From Rickettsia typhi (GTDB taxonomy: Bacteria; Pseudomonadota; Alphaproteobacteria; Rickettsiales; UBA1997), in contig CAMDRL010000108.1 in the NCBI GenBank assembly GCA_945906835.1, positions 1 through 5,134 of the forward strand: a DNA stretch of 5,134 nt, read 5' to 3'. This document shows, piece by piece, positions 1-5,134 of this stretch. A program made the translations under genes and the position numbers. The first letter of the stretch is position 1, and each line of letters opens with the position of its first letter. The notes under the pieces were generated by a model. It had not been told where the DNA came from and did no database searches. It saw only the letters and a program-made list of their open reading frames with translations.

Positions 1-49
1 AGATTTAAATAAAAGCATGCCCCATTTATAACCTTAATAAAATGAATAT

Positions 50-472
50 TTATTCAACAATCTCATAACCAGCAAAGAAAAATGCGATTTCGTTTTTAGC
101 ATTTTCTAAACTATCAGAACCGTGAACTGAATTAGCTTCAATTGAAAGAGCGAATTCTTTGCGGATTGTTCCAGCATCAGCGTTAGCTGGGTTTGTGGCG
201 CCCATGATTTCACGGTTTTTTGCAACAGCATTTTCACCTTTTAAAGCTTGAACCACAACTGGACCAGAAGTCATGAATTTTACTAAATCATTGTAAAATG
301 GTCTTTCTTTGTGAACTGCGTAAAATTCGCCAGCGGTTTTTTCAGAAAGTTGCAATCTTTTTTGAGCAACAATTTTAAGGCCAGTAGCTTCAAATTTAGA
401 ATTGATTGCGCCGGTAAGGTTTCTTTCTGTAGCGTCAGGTTTGATGATTGATAGAGTAGTTTCGATAGCCAT
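50..472 (-). CDS. ndk: Nucleoside diphosphate kinase
   Basis: This enzyme transfers the gamma phosphate of ATP to other (deoxy)nucleoside diphosphates through a phosphohistidine intermediate, balancing cytosolic NTP and dNTP pools. The 140-residue product is full length for the family. Visible landmarks are the N-terminal SIIKPDAT (8-15) with Lys11, Tyr51, Phe59, Arg87, Thr93, Arg104 and Asn114 at the usual nucleotide-binding positions, and the active-site motif NSVHGSDS (114-121) with catalytic His117. I place the start at the ATG at 472 because [15 protein letters not shown] matches the normal family N-terminus. A longer reading from TTG at 559 adds 29 residues unlike the family, and that TTG is part of a probable -35 box. 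No Shine-Dalgarno sequence precedes the ATG. The gene is divergent from hisE, and no clear terminator is visible in the 49 bases beyond its stop. Identification is very secure. Confidence 0.97.
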   Translation of the reverse strand: MAIETTLSIIKPDATERNLTGAINSKFEATGLKIVAQKRLQLSEKTAGEFYAVHKERPFYNDLVKFMTSGPVVVQALKGENAVAKNREIMGATNPANADAGTIRKEFALSIEANSVHGSDSLENAKNEIAFFFAGYEIVE

Positions 473-531
473 TGTTAATTTTAATTTATTTTTATGAATT
501 TTGGTGGAGTTGATTCCAGCAAGGGGGATGT

Positions 532-559
532 AGAGTAAAGTTGGAGAGATTTTTGTCAA
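532..559 (-). promoter_or_regulatory. Probable ndk promoter
   Basis: Read on the minus strand, a perfect TTGACA (554-559) is followed after 16 bases by TACTCT (532-537), a weak -10 hexamer matching TATAAT at three positions. Transcription would start near 525 and give a leader of about 50 bases before the ndk ATG at 472. The exact -35 match and sensible geometry support it; the weak -10 limits confidence. Confidence 0.45.
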
Positions 560-607
560 GTAGCTAATGCCATTAAAACTTAAATGCTAAAACTTTTTTA
601 GCTTTTT

Positions 608-733
608 AAATCACCCGCTTCAATCACTGGTGCGATTGATCCCCACTCTTTTTCAAAGAGGGCTTGCCGCGCTTTTAGTCCTCTTTGAAAAAGAGGGCGG
701 ATCAATCGCGTCAGCGATTGAAACGGGTGATTT
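608..733. repeat. 126-bp long inverted repeat (palindromic element 1)
   Basis: Two 54-base arms (608-661 and 680-733) are reverse complements at 48 of 54 positions and flank an 18-base loop (662-679). The pairing extends one base further on each side (607 with 734), giving TTAAATCACCC at the left and GGGTGATTTA at the right. Each arm contains its own small palindrome at the loop-proximal end: CTCTTT-TTC-AAAGAG (646-660) and CTCTTT-GAA-AAAGAG (681-695). The element can therefore form one long hairpin or two small ones. It encodes no protein that I recognise. It is best read as a non-coding palindromic repeat or MITE-like insertion. A TA dinucleotide borders both ends, which could be a target duplication but is also a simple extension of the palindrome. 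Confidence 0.85.
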
Positions 734-843
734 ATACACACCTCAAACAAAAAATAATATTATTTAATAAAAGCTTTGTCACTTGCATTTAAGCCTTTGA
801 TTACTAAATTTTAATCTTCTTCTTTAAAAAACTTTTACCAAAA

Positions 844-1161
844 ATGTCCAAAACACTTAGTCTTGATGAGCTATTTTCTTTGATCAAAAATAAAATTGCC
901 ACTAAAGAAAAAAATTCCTACACCTTTGAAATTGCTAAAGGTGGAGCGGAAAAAATTACTCGAAAAGTTGGTGAAGAAGCTTTGGAAGTTGTGATTGCAG
1001 CTTTTATGAATGAGCAAAAAAATAATAAAGAAACTCGCCAAGATTTAATTGGAGAAGTTAGTGATTTATTTTATCACACTTTGGTTTTACTTGCTTCACA
1101 AAATATTGAACTTGATGAAATTTTGCAGGAATTAAATAAAAGAAATCAATCTAAAAAATAA
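844..1161 (+). CDS. hisE: Phosphoribosyl-ATP pyrophosphatase
   Basis: HisE hydrolyses phosphoribosyl-ATP to phosphoribosyl-AMP and pyrophosphate, the second step of histidine biosynthesis, in the cytosol. The 105-residue, all-helical product is the normal size for a stand-alone HisE and belongs to the MazG-like pyrophosphohydrolase fold. The diagnostic segments are KITRKVGEEALEVVIAA (37-53), with the acidic EExxE at 44-48, and GEVSDLFYHTLVLL (70-83), with ExxD at 71-74; these acidic residues are expected to bind the metal. The ATG at 844 puts the family start (SLDELFSLI) close to the N-terminus. No Shine-Dalgarno is visible. The stop codon shares its last A with the ATG of erpA, implying a two-gene operon and translational coupling. 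No other his gene is in the window. A MazG-family housecleaning enzyme is the main alternative, but length and motif spacing favour HisE. Confidence 0.93.
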   Translation: MSKTLSLDELFSLIKNKIATKEKNSYTFEIAKGGAEKITRKVGEEALEVVIAAFMNEQKNNKETRQDLIGEVSDLFYHTLVLLASQNIELDEILQELNKRNQSKK

Positions 1162-1493
1162 TGTCAATAACACTTACCAAGTCAGCAATTGAAAGAGTTA
1201 AAGAGATTAAACAAAAAGAATCTAATCAAGGAAAGTTTTTGCGCGTTGGAGTTTCTGGTGGAGGCTGTAGTGGTTTTCAATATTTATTTGATTTAGACAA
1301 TAAATTGGAAGAAGGAGATATTAAAATTTATGAAGAAGGTTCTGAAATATTGGCTTTAACTGACGAAACTTCTTTACAATTTTTAGATGGATGTGAGATT
1401 GAGTTTGTTAGAGAATTGGGAGCGTCTTATTTTAAAGTGATTAATCCTAATGCTAAGGCTAGTTGTGGTTGTGGGTCTTCTTTTAGTGTTTAA
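1161..1493 (+). CDS. erpA: A-type iron-sulfur cluster carrier protein
   Basis: This is a HesB/IscA-family protein that receives a nascent Fe-S cluster and passes it to apo-enzymes. The 110 residues cover the whole family domain. The three conserved cysteine ligands are Cys36 in GGGCSGFQYLFDLD (33-46) and Cys102 and Cys104 in NPNAKASCGCGSSFSV (95-110). The GFQY segment and CGCGSSFSV ending resemble ErpA more than IscA or SufA, but paralogue assignment from sequence alone is less certain than the family. A fourth cysteine, Cys78, is not one of the usual ligands. The ATG overlaps the hisE stop by one base (TAATG), so translation probably depends on re-initiation after hisE; there is no independent Shine-Dalgarno. 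The stop is followed after 13 bases by palindromic element 2, with no classical T-tract terminator. Confidence 0.92.
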   Translation: MSITLTKSAIERVKEIKQKESNQGKFLRVGVSGGGCSGFQYLFDLDNKLEEGDIKIYEEGSEILALTDETSLQFLDGCEIEFVRELGASYFKVINPNAKASCGCGSSFSV

Positions 1494-1574
1494 GCAACTG
1501 AGCGCGTTTATCTACCGCCCCTAACCCCTCCTTATCAAGGAGGGGGATGCTTGAGCACCGAACGCGCTGTAGTC

Positions 1575-1599
1575 GAAAATAGACGTTTAGGCTATTTTC
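1575..1599. repeat. Small hairpin inside element 2
   Basis: GAAAATAG (1575-1582) and CTATTTTC (1592-1599) are perfect 8-base reverse complements around a 9-base loop. This hairpin occupies the middle of element 2 and is followed by a C-run rather than a T-run, so it is not a typical terminator on the plus strand. Confidence 0.6.
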
Positions 1600-1603
1600 T
1601 CCC

Positions 1604-1620
1604 CCTCCGTGATAAGGAGG
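1604..1620. repeat. Third copy of the CCTCC-GGAGG sub-palindrome
   Basis: CCTCCGTGATAAGGAGG differs at one base (G instead of T at 1609) from the corresponding 17 bases in the right arm of element 2 (1637-1653) and has the same orientation. It suggests element 2 grew by duplication or nested insertion of one small unit. Confidence 0.7.
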
Positions 1621-1664
1621 AAGTTTTAAATTCTCCCCTCCTTGATAAGGAGGGGTGGGGGCGG

Positions 1665-1692
1665 TAGATAAAACACATTCGGTTTATATAAA
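1665..1692 (+). promoter_or_regulatory. Possible glyQ promoter
   Basis: TATAAA (1687-1692) matches the -10 consensus at five of six positions. Sixteen bases upstream is TAGATA (1665-1670), which matches TTGACA at four of six. The putative -35 lies in the right end of palindromic element 2. Transcription would begin close to the glyQ ATG at 1709, leaving a very short leader. In such AT-rich DNA a match of this quality can occur by chance. Confidence 0.25.
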
Positions 1693-1708
1693 TTTTTACA
1701 ATTCAAGC

Positions 1709-2566
1709 ATGATATCATTTCAAGAAATTATTTTTAGATTACAAAAATTCTGGTCAGATCAAGGCTGCGCTATCTTACAGCCGCTTGATATTGAAGTTGG
1801 TGCTGGCACTTTGCACCCTGCCACTGTTTTAAGAGCTTTAGGAAAAAAACCTTGGAAAGTTGCTTATGCCCAAGGTTGCAGAAGACCCACTGACGCCAGA
1901 TATGCCAAGAATCCTAATCGTCTTAGCCATTATTACCAATTTCAAACTTTGTTAAAACCAGCGCCTCATAATATTAAAGAGCTTTACATGCAAAGCCTTA
2001 ATTTGATTGGAATTGATACCAAAGCTAATGATATTAGATTTGTTGAAGATGATTGGGAAAATCCTTCTGTTGGAGCTTCTGGACTTGGTTGGGAAGTTTG
2101 GTTTAATGGTATGGAAGTTACTCAATTTACTTACATGCAACAAGTTGGTGGCATTGAATGTGAAATAATTCCCGGAGAAATTACTTATGGTTTAGAGCGT
2201 CTTGCCATGCATATTCAGGGCGTTGATAATATTTTTGATATTAATTGGAATGGTGGCGAAGGTAATGATAAAATTACTTATGGAGATATTTTTAAACAAA
2301 GCGAAATTGAGAATTCTGGCTTCATTTTGGAACATTCTGATGCAAATGAGTTGCTTCGTCATTTTGAAGATGCTAAAAATCAGTCAGAAATCTTATCACA
2401 AAAGAATTTACCTATTCCCGCTTATGAGCATGCTTTAAAGGCAAGTCATTTGTTGAATTTGTTAGATGCTAGAGGGTCGGTTTCCTCTACTCAGAGGGCA
2501 TTTTATATTGGTTGTATTCGGGGATTGGTGAAGGCAGCCTGTGAGTTGGTGGCTAATAAAGAATAA
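1709..2566 (+). CDS. glyQ: Glycyl-tRNA synthetase alpha subunit
   Basis: GlyQ is the class II catalytic subunit of the bacterial alpha2beta2 glycyl-tRNA synthetase; it activates glycine with ATP, while the beta subunit (GlyS) is needed for tRNA charging. The 285-residue protein shows the family signatures: [20 protein letters not shown] (24-43), the motif 2 region [20 protein letters not shown] (58-77), EDDWENP (113-119), [20 protein letters not shown] (125-144), and motif 3 [13 protein letters not shown] (156-168). The C-terminal [17 protein letters not shown] segment is also present. I chose ATG 1709 because [15 protein letters not shown] fits the family N-terminus; a GTG at 1655 would add 18 residues encoded by the palindromic repeat. 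No Shine-Dalgarno is present. The length is slightly below the E. coli protein. Unusually, glyS does not follow: the next gene is fadE, so the beta subunit must lie elsewhere. Confidence 0.97.
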   Translation: MISFQEIIFRLQKFWSDQGCAILQPLDIEVGAGTLHPATVLRALGKKPWKVAYAQGCRRPTDARYAKNPNRLSHYYQFQTLLKPAPHNIKELYMQSLNLIGIDTKANDIRFVEDDWENPSVGASGLGWEVWFNGMEVTQFTYMQQVGGIECEIIPGEITYGLERLAMHIQGVDNIFDINWNGGEGNDKITYGDIFKQSEIENSGFILEHSDANELLRHFEDAKNQSEILSQKNLPIPAYEHALKASHLLNLLDARGSVSSTQRAFYIGCIRGLVKAACELVANKE

Positions 2567-2601
2567 GAGTTTTTTATATTGTGCGCGTACCTTGTAAAAA
2601 G

Positions 2602-2672
2602 TTGTCATGTTGATCGTAAGCGAAGCATCTTATGAGATTAAAAGAGATCCTTCACTTCGTTCAAGATGACAA
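2602..2672. repeat. 71-bp palindromic repeat (element 3)
   Basis: The left arm (2602-2630) begins TTGTCATGTTGATCG and the right arm (2645-2672) ends CGTTCAAGATGACAA. Allowing one bulged base they pair along most of their length around a 14-base loop. The pattern GTCAT...GAAG.ATCT / AGATCCTTC...ATGAC recalls short palindromic repeats that I have seen scattered in many bacterial genomes. It shares no core with elements 1 and 2. It lies between the glyQ stop and fadE and has no T-tract, so a terminator role is possible but unproven. Confidence 0.75.
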
Positions 2673-2695
2673 GAGAGTAATAAACTAATAATAAT
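2666..2695 (+). promoter_or_regulatory. Possible fadE promoter at the edge of element 3
   Basis: ATGACA (2666-2671) matches the -35 consensus at five of six positions and is followed after 18 bases by AATAAT (2690-2695), five of six to the -10 consensus. The -35 is formed by the right end of palindromic element 3. Transcription would start only a few bases before the fadE ATG at 2709, implying a nearly leaderless message, in keeping with the missing Shine-Dalgarno. Confidence 0.35.
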
Positions 2696-2708
2696 TCAAA
2701 TATTAATT

Positions 2709-5134
2709 ATGACAAATTTTGACCCAGTTGCAATTCTTGATAAAGTTATTGATCTACTAACTCAAATTCCAAATGTTGGCTTGATAACATTGGCATTACT
2801 GATATTTTATGCCTATCGAGGTTTCTCAATTTATTCTCATTTAGTTGTTCTAACCTTATATCTTCTGACTTGCGATCTTGGTCAGGCTTTCTGGAATATC
2901 TATACTTTTGCTGTAGCGTTTTTCACAATTCCTTTGATGAGACAAAAATTCATCACCAGACCAATAATTCTATTAATTACCAAACTTGGTCTTTTACCAA
3001 AAATTTCTGAAACCGAAAAAATTGCCCTTACCTCTGGTACAATTTGGGTTGATGGTGAATTATTTTCTGGAAAACCGAACTTCAAATGGATCTTCTCTCA
3101 AAAATATCCAGAACTTACTCGTGAAGAAGAAAGCTTCTTAAATAATGAAGTTGAAGAACTTTGTAAAATTTGTTCTGACTATCAAGTTCAAATAGAAAGA
3201 GACTTGCCACAAAATGTTTGGCAGTTTTTAAGAGATAAAAAATTCTTTGGCATGATTATTCCTAAAGAATATGGCGGGCTTGAATTTTCAGCTTATGCCC
3301 ATAGTTGCGTAATTCAAAAATTAGCTTCCCGTTCGGTAACTTTAGCAATTAGCGTTATGGTTCCCAACTCCTTAGGGCCTGCAGAATTACTTTTACATTA
3401 TGGCAATAAAGAACAACGCGATCATTATTTACCTCGCCTTGCTGATGGTCGTGATTTACCATGCTTCGCACTTACTGAACCAGCAGCAGGCAGTGATGCG
3501 ACTTCAATTATTTCTGAAGGCGTTTTATTTAAAGACATGTATGGCGAAACCAAAATTCGCTTAAATTGGAATAAACGCTACATAACTCTTGGCGCTTATG
3601 CCACTTTGATTGGCGTGGCTTTTCAGCTTCGTGATCCTGATAAAATTTTATTTGATAAAGAAGATATTGGTATTACTTGCGCTTTAATTCCAAGCAATAC
3701 TCCAGGTGTAAGGCAAGGCAGAAGACATGATCCTTTGGCAACACCATTTGTGAATTCTCCTCTAAATGGCGATAGCGTTGTAGTTGGATTAGATGCTGTA
3801 ATTGGCGGACAAACAGGTCTTGGAAAAGGCTGGAAAATGTTGATGGAATGTTTAGCAGCTGGAAGAGGAATTTCTTTACCTTCAACCAGTTGCGGCGGTT
3901 CAAAACTTGTTGCCCGCGTTACCAGCGCTTACTCAAGCATTAGACAACAATTTGGTTTGCCAATTGGAAAATTTGAAGGTGTGGAAGAAGTTTTAGCAAG
4001 AATTGTAGGTAGAACTTATATTTCAGAAGCTATGCGCAGCTTTACTGCTGCTGCGGTTGATTCTGGCTCTAAACCAGCAGTAATTACCGCAATTGCTAAA
4101 TATCATGCTACTGAAATTTTCCGTCAAAATATTAATGATGGCATGGATATTGTTGGTGGCAGCGGAATTATTCGTGGTCCAAGAAATCTTTTGGCAAACC
4201 CTTATTTTTCGACGCCAATTTCAATTACAGTTGAAGGTGCAAATATCATGACGCGCAGCTTGATTCACTTTGGACAAGGCGCCATAATGTGTCACCCTTT
4301 TGCTTACAAAGAAATTGTGGCTTTGGAAGAAGGTGATTTAAAAGCTTTTGATAAAGCATTTTTTGGACATATAAAACATTTGATCAGAAATCTTACTCGT
4401 TCAGTTACTCTATCTTTAACTCGTGGTTATTTGGGAATTTCCACAAAAGAAGGGCTTATTGGTAGGTATGAATGCAAAATTTCTTGGGCTTCCGCCACTT
4501 TTGCGTTGCTTGCTGACATTGCCATGGCAAGGTTTGGCGGCAATTTAAAACGCAAAGAAAAACTTAATGGTCGTTTTGGCGATATTTTATCGGCAATGTA
4601 CATGGCAACTTGTGTGCTAAGAAAATTTGAGGCCGATGGTCGCAAAAAGTCTGATGTTCCTGTTGTTCATTATGCCATGAAAAAACTTTTGAATGATATG
4701 CAAATTGCTTTTGATGGGCTTTATCAAAATCTTTTTGGTGGTTCAAAAAATTCTGTTGCTAAGTTTTTATCTCCATCTTTTTGGATAATGTTACCTTTTT
4801 CAACTTGGAGTCGCTTCAATCGTTTAGGAAGTTTAGCTAATGATAATCTTAGTCATAAAGTTGTAAAAGATTTTATCAAAAATGGTAAATTCCGCGATTC
4901 TTTAACTGAAGGAATTTTTGTTCCTCATGACGAAAATGAAGCTTTAGGAAGATTGGAAAATGCTATGAGACTTGTTGAAGAGTCAAAAGAAGCTGCTGAT
5001 AAAGTTAAAGAAGCCATTAGAAATAAAATTTTGCCAAAAGCAAGGGTTGAAGATTGCCTTAATTTAGCTCAAGAAAAATCGGTGATTTCTTTTGAGGAAA
5101 TGCATTTATTGCGTAAGACTTTTGAGGTGGTTTT
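2709..5134 (+). CDS. fadE: Acyl-CoA dehydrogenase FadE, 3' end beyond the window
   Basis: FadE oxidises acyl-CoA to trans-2-enoyl-CoA using FAD, the first step of beta-oxidation. The frame is open for 808 codons to the window edge; E. coli FadE has about 814 residues, so only a short C-terminal piece is likely missing. Two hydrophobic stretches (about 23-36 and 44-76) suggest N-terminal membrane anchoring. Next comes the conserved TIWVDGELFSGKPNFKW segment (111-127), then the dehydrogenase core: IIPKEYGGLEFSAYA (183-197), the flavin-binding CFALTEPAAGSDA (252-264), LNWNKRYITL (285-294), and ITVEGANIMTRS (506-517), in which Glu509 is the likely catalytic base. A FadE-type C-terminal domain (ACDH_C/DUF1974) follows from about 525, including DKAFFGHIKH and GGNLKRKEKL. 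The start at ATG 2709 gives an N-terminus like known FadE proteins. No Shine-Dalgarno is visible. Codon use looks like that of the neighbours, and no frameshift was found. Confidence 0.94.
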   Translation, partial: MTNFDPVAILDKVIDLLTQIPNVGLITLALLIFYAYRGFSIYSHLVVLTLYLLTCDLGQAFWNIYTFAVAFFTIPLMRQKFITRPIILLITKLGLLPKISETEKIALTSGTIWVDGELFSGKPNFKWIFSQKYPELTREEESFLNNEVEELCKICSDYQVQIERDLPQNVWQFLRDKKFFGMIIPKEYGGLEFSAYAHSCVIQKLASRSVTLAISVMVPNSLGPAELLLHYGNKEQRDHYLPRLADGRDLPCFALTEPAAGSDATSIISEGVLFKDMYGETKIRLNWNKRYITLGAYATLIGVAFQLRDPDKILFDKEDIGITCALIPSNTPGVRQGRRHDPLATPFVNSPLNGDSVVVGLDAVIGGQTGLGKGWKMLMECLAAGRGISLPSTSCGGSKLVARVTSAYSSIRQQFGLPIGKFEGVEEVLARIVGRTYISEAMRSFTAAAVDSGSKPAVITAIAKYHATEIFRQNINDGMDIVGGSGIIRGPRNLLANPYFSTPISITVEGANIMTRSLIHFGQGAIMCHPFAYKEIVALEEGDLKAFDKAFFGHIKHLIRNLTRSVTLSLTRGYLGISTKEGLIGRYECKISWASATFALLADIAMARFGGNLKRKEKLNGRFGDILSAMYMATCVLRKFEADGRKKSDVPVVHYAMKKLLNDMQIAFDGLYQNLFGGSKNSVAKFLSPSFWIMLPFSTWSRFNRLGSLANDNLSHKVVKDFIKNGKFRDSLTEGIFVPHDENEALGRLENAMRLVEESKEAADKVKEAIRNKILPKARVEDCLNLAQEKSVISFEEMHLLRKTFEVV

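Larger units (their letters stand above)
473..843. other. Divergent ndk-hisE intergenic region
   Basis: This 371-base stretch has no credible gene. From left to right it holds the ndk leader and promoter (to 559), a short AT-only hairpin (586-592 pairing with 596-602), the long inverted repeat at 608-733, and an AT-rich leader for hisE. In the hisE leader only weak promoter candidates are visible: TTGCAT (783-788), then 16 bases, then TAAATT (805-810), or TTGTCA (776-781) with an over-long 19-base spacer to TTACTA (801-806). Neither is good enough to call separately. No histidine-rich leader peptide or attenuator was seen before hisE. Confidence 0.7.
1507..1672. repeat. 166-bp composite palindromic element (element 2)
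   Basis: Outer arms 1507-1545 and 1635-1672 are reverse complements except for one substitution and one extra base. Both begin or end with the TTTATCTACCGCCCC sequence or its complement. Each arm contains a self-complementary unit with 9-base arms, CCCCTCCTT and AAGGAGGGG, around a 3-base centre (1525-1545 and 1635-1655). A third, near-identical copy sits between them at 1604-1620. The spacer also contains a separate hairpin (1575-1599). The element is much more GC-rich than its surroundings and lies between the erpA stop and the glyQ start, so it looks like an inserted non-coding repeat. It could also serve as a transcription barrier or mRNA stabiliser for hisE-erpA, but there is no T-run to make it a standard terminator. 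Confidence 0.85.

Noticed and set aside
1..49. Remnant of a gene at the left edge
   Set aside because: All plus-strand frames hit stops within about 31 bases and the minus strand gives only a 6-residue peptide, so nothing can be assigned.
586..607. GCTAAAA-CTT-TTTTAGC hairpin followed by a T-run, resembling a plus-strand terminator
   Set aside because: No plus-strand gene ends upstream of it, the stem is almost entirely A-T, and such structures are common in DNA this AT-rich.
608..733. CRISPR array or attachment site
   Set aside because: There is one inverted repeat and no series of direct repeats with unique spacers, no integrase gene and no tRNA half-site nearby.
1551..1667. A 38-codon reading frame starting at TTG 1551, spaced about 7 bases after an AAGGAGG, within element 2
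   Set aside because: Its second half is simply the palindromic repeat in translation (LPLRDKEE and [10 protein letters not shown]), the start is a weak TTG, and it has no recognisable domain. It is most likely a by-product of the repeat.
1952..2143. Minus-strand 63-codon frame inside glyQ
   Set aside because: It is antisense to strongly conserved GlyQ motifs and has no family features; it is a shadow frame. The same applies to the plus-strand frame at 2202-2438 and the minus-strand frames inside fadE (2900-3085, 3673-3903, 4427-4645, 4564-4746).
2564..2580. T-run after the glyQ stop as an intrinsic terminator
   Set aside because: There is no GC-rich stem directly before the T-run; the nearest hairpin (element 3) lies downstream and lacks a T-tract.

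Overview
The window is AT-rich chromosomal DNA carrying five ordinary housekeeping genes, and three different palindromic (inverted-repeat) elements occupy every intergenic gap longer than 100 bases. The proteins look proteobacterial, most likely from an AT-rich alphaproteobacterium: Ndk and ErpA have the sequence style of that class, glycyl-tRNA synthetase is of the bacterial alpha2beta2 type, and there is a long E. coli-like FadE. This placement rests on remembered family resemblance and not on a search, so it is tentative. A histidine-biosynthesis gene (hisE) and a fatty-acid oxidation gene argue against a fully reduced obligate parasite.

Layout: ndk lies on the minus strand (50-472) and is divergent from everything else. 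A 371-base divergent gap (473-843) holds the ndk promoter region and a 126-bp near-perfect inverted repeat (608-733). hisE (844-1161) and erpA (1161-1493) follow on the plus strand and share one base at their junction, so they are very probably co-transcribed and translationally coupled. The gap 1494-1708 is almost filled by a second, GC-richer palindromic element (1507-1672) with three copies of a short sub-palindrome. glyQ (true start 1709, end 2566) comes next. A third, unrelated palindrome (2602-2672) separates it from fadE, which starts at 2709 and runs off the right edge after 808 codons.

The genes do not form one pathway. Ndk balances nucleoside triphosphates, HisE performs the second step of histidine synthesis, ErpA delivers Fe-S clusters, GlyQ is half of glycyl-tRNA synthetase, and FadE starts beta-oxidation. 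Three points of context are unusual: hisE is paired with erpA, with no other his gene in view; glyQ is not followed by glyS; and none of the five genes has a recognisable Shine-Dalgarno sequence, whereas the second palindrome carries five exact AAGGAGG heptamers.

I see no new enzymatic or defence system here. The most interesting material is the palindromic repeats: two of them share a 15-nt core that differs by a compensatory base-pair change, and their outer ends may contribute promoter elements to the genes beside them.
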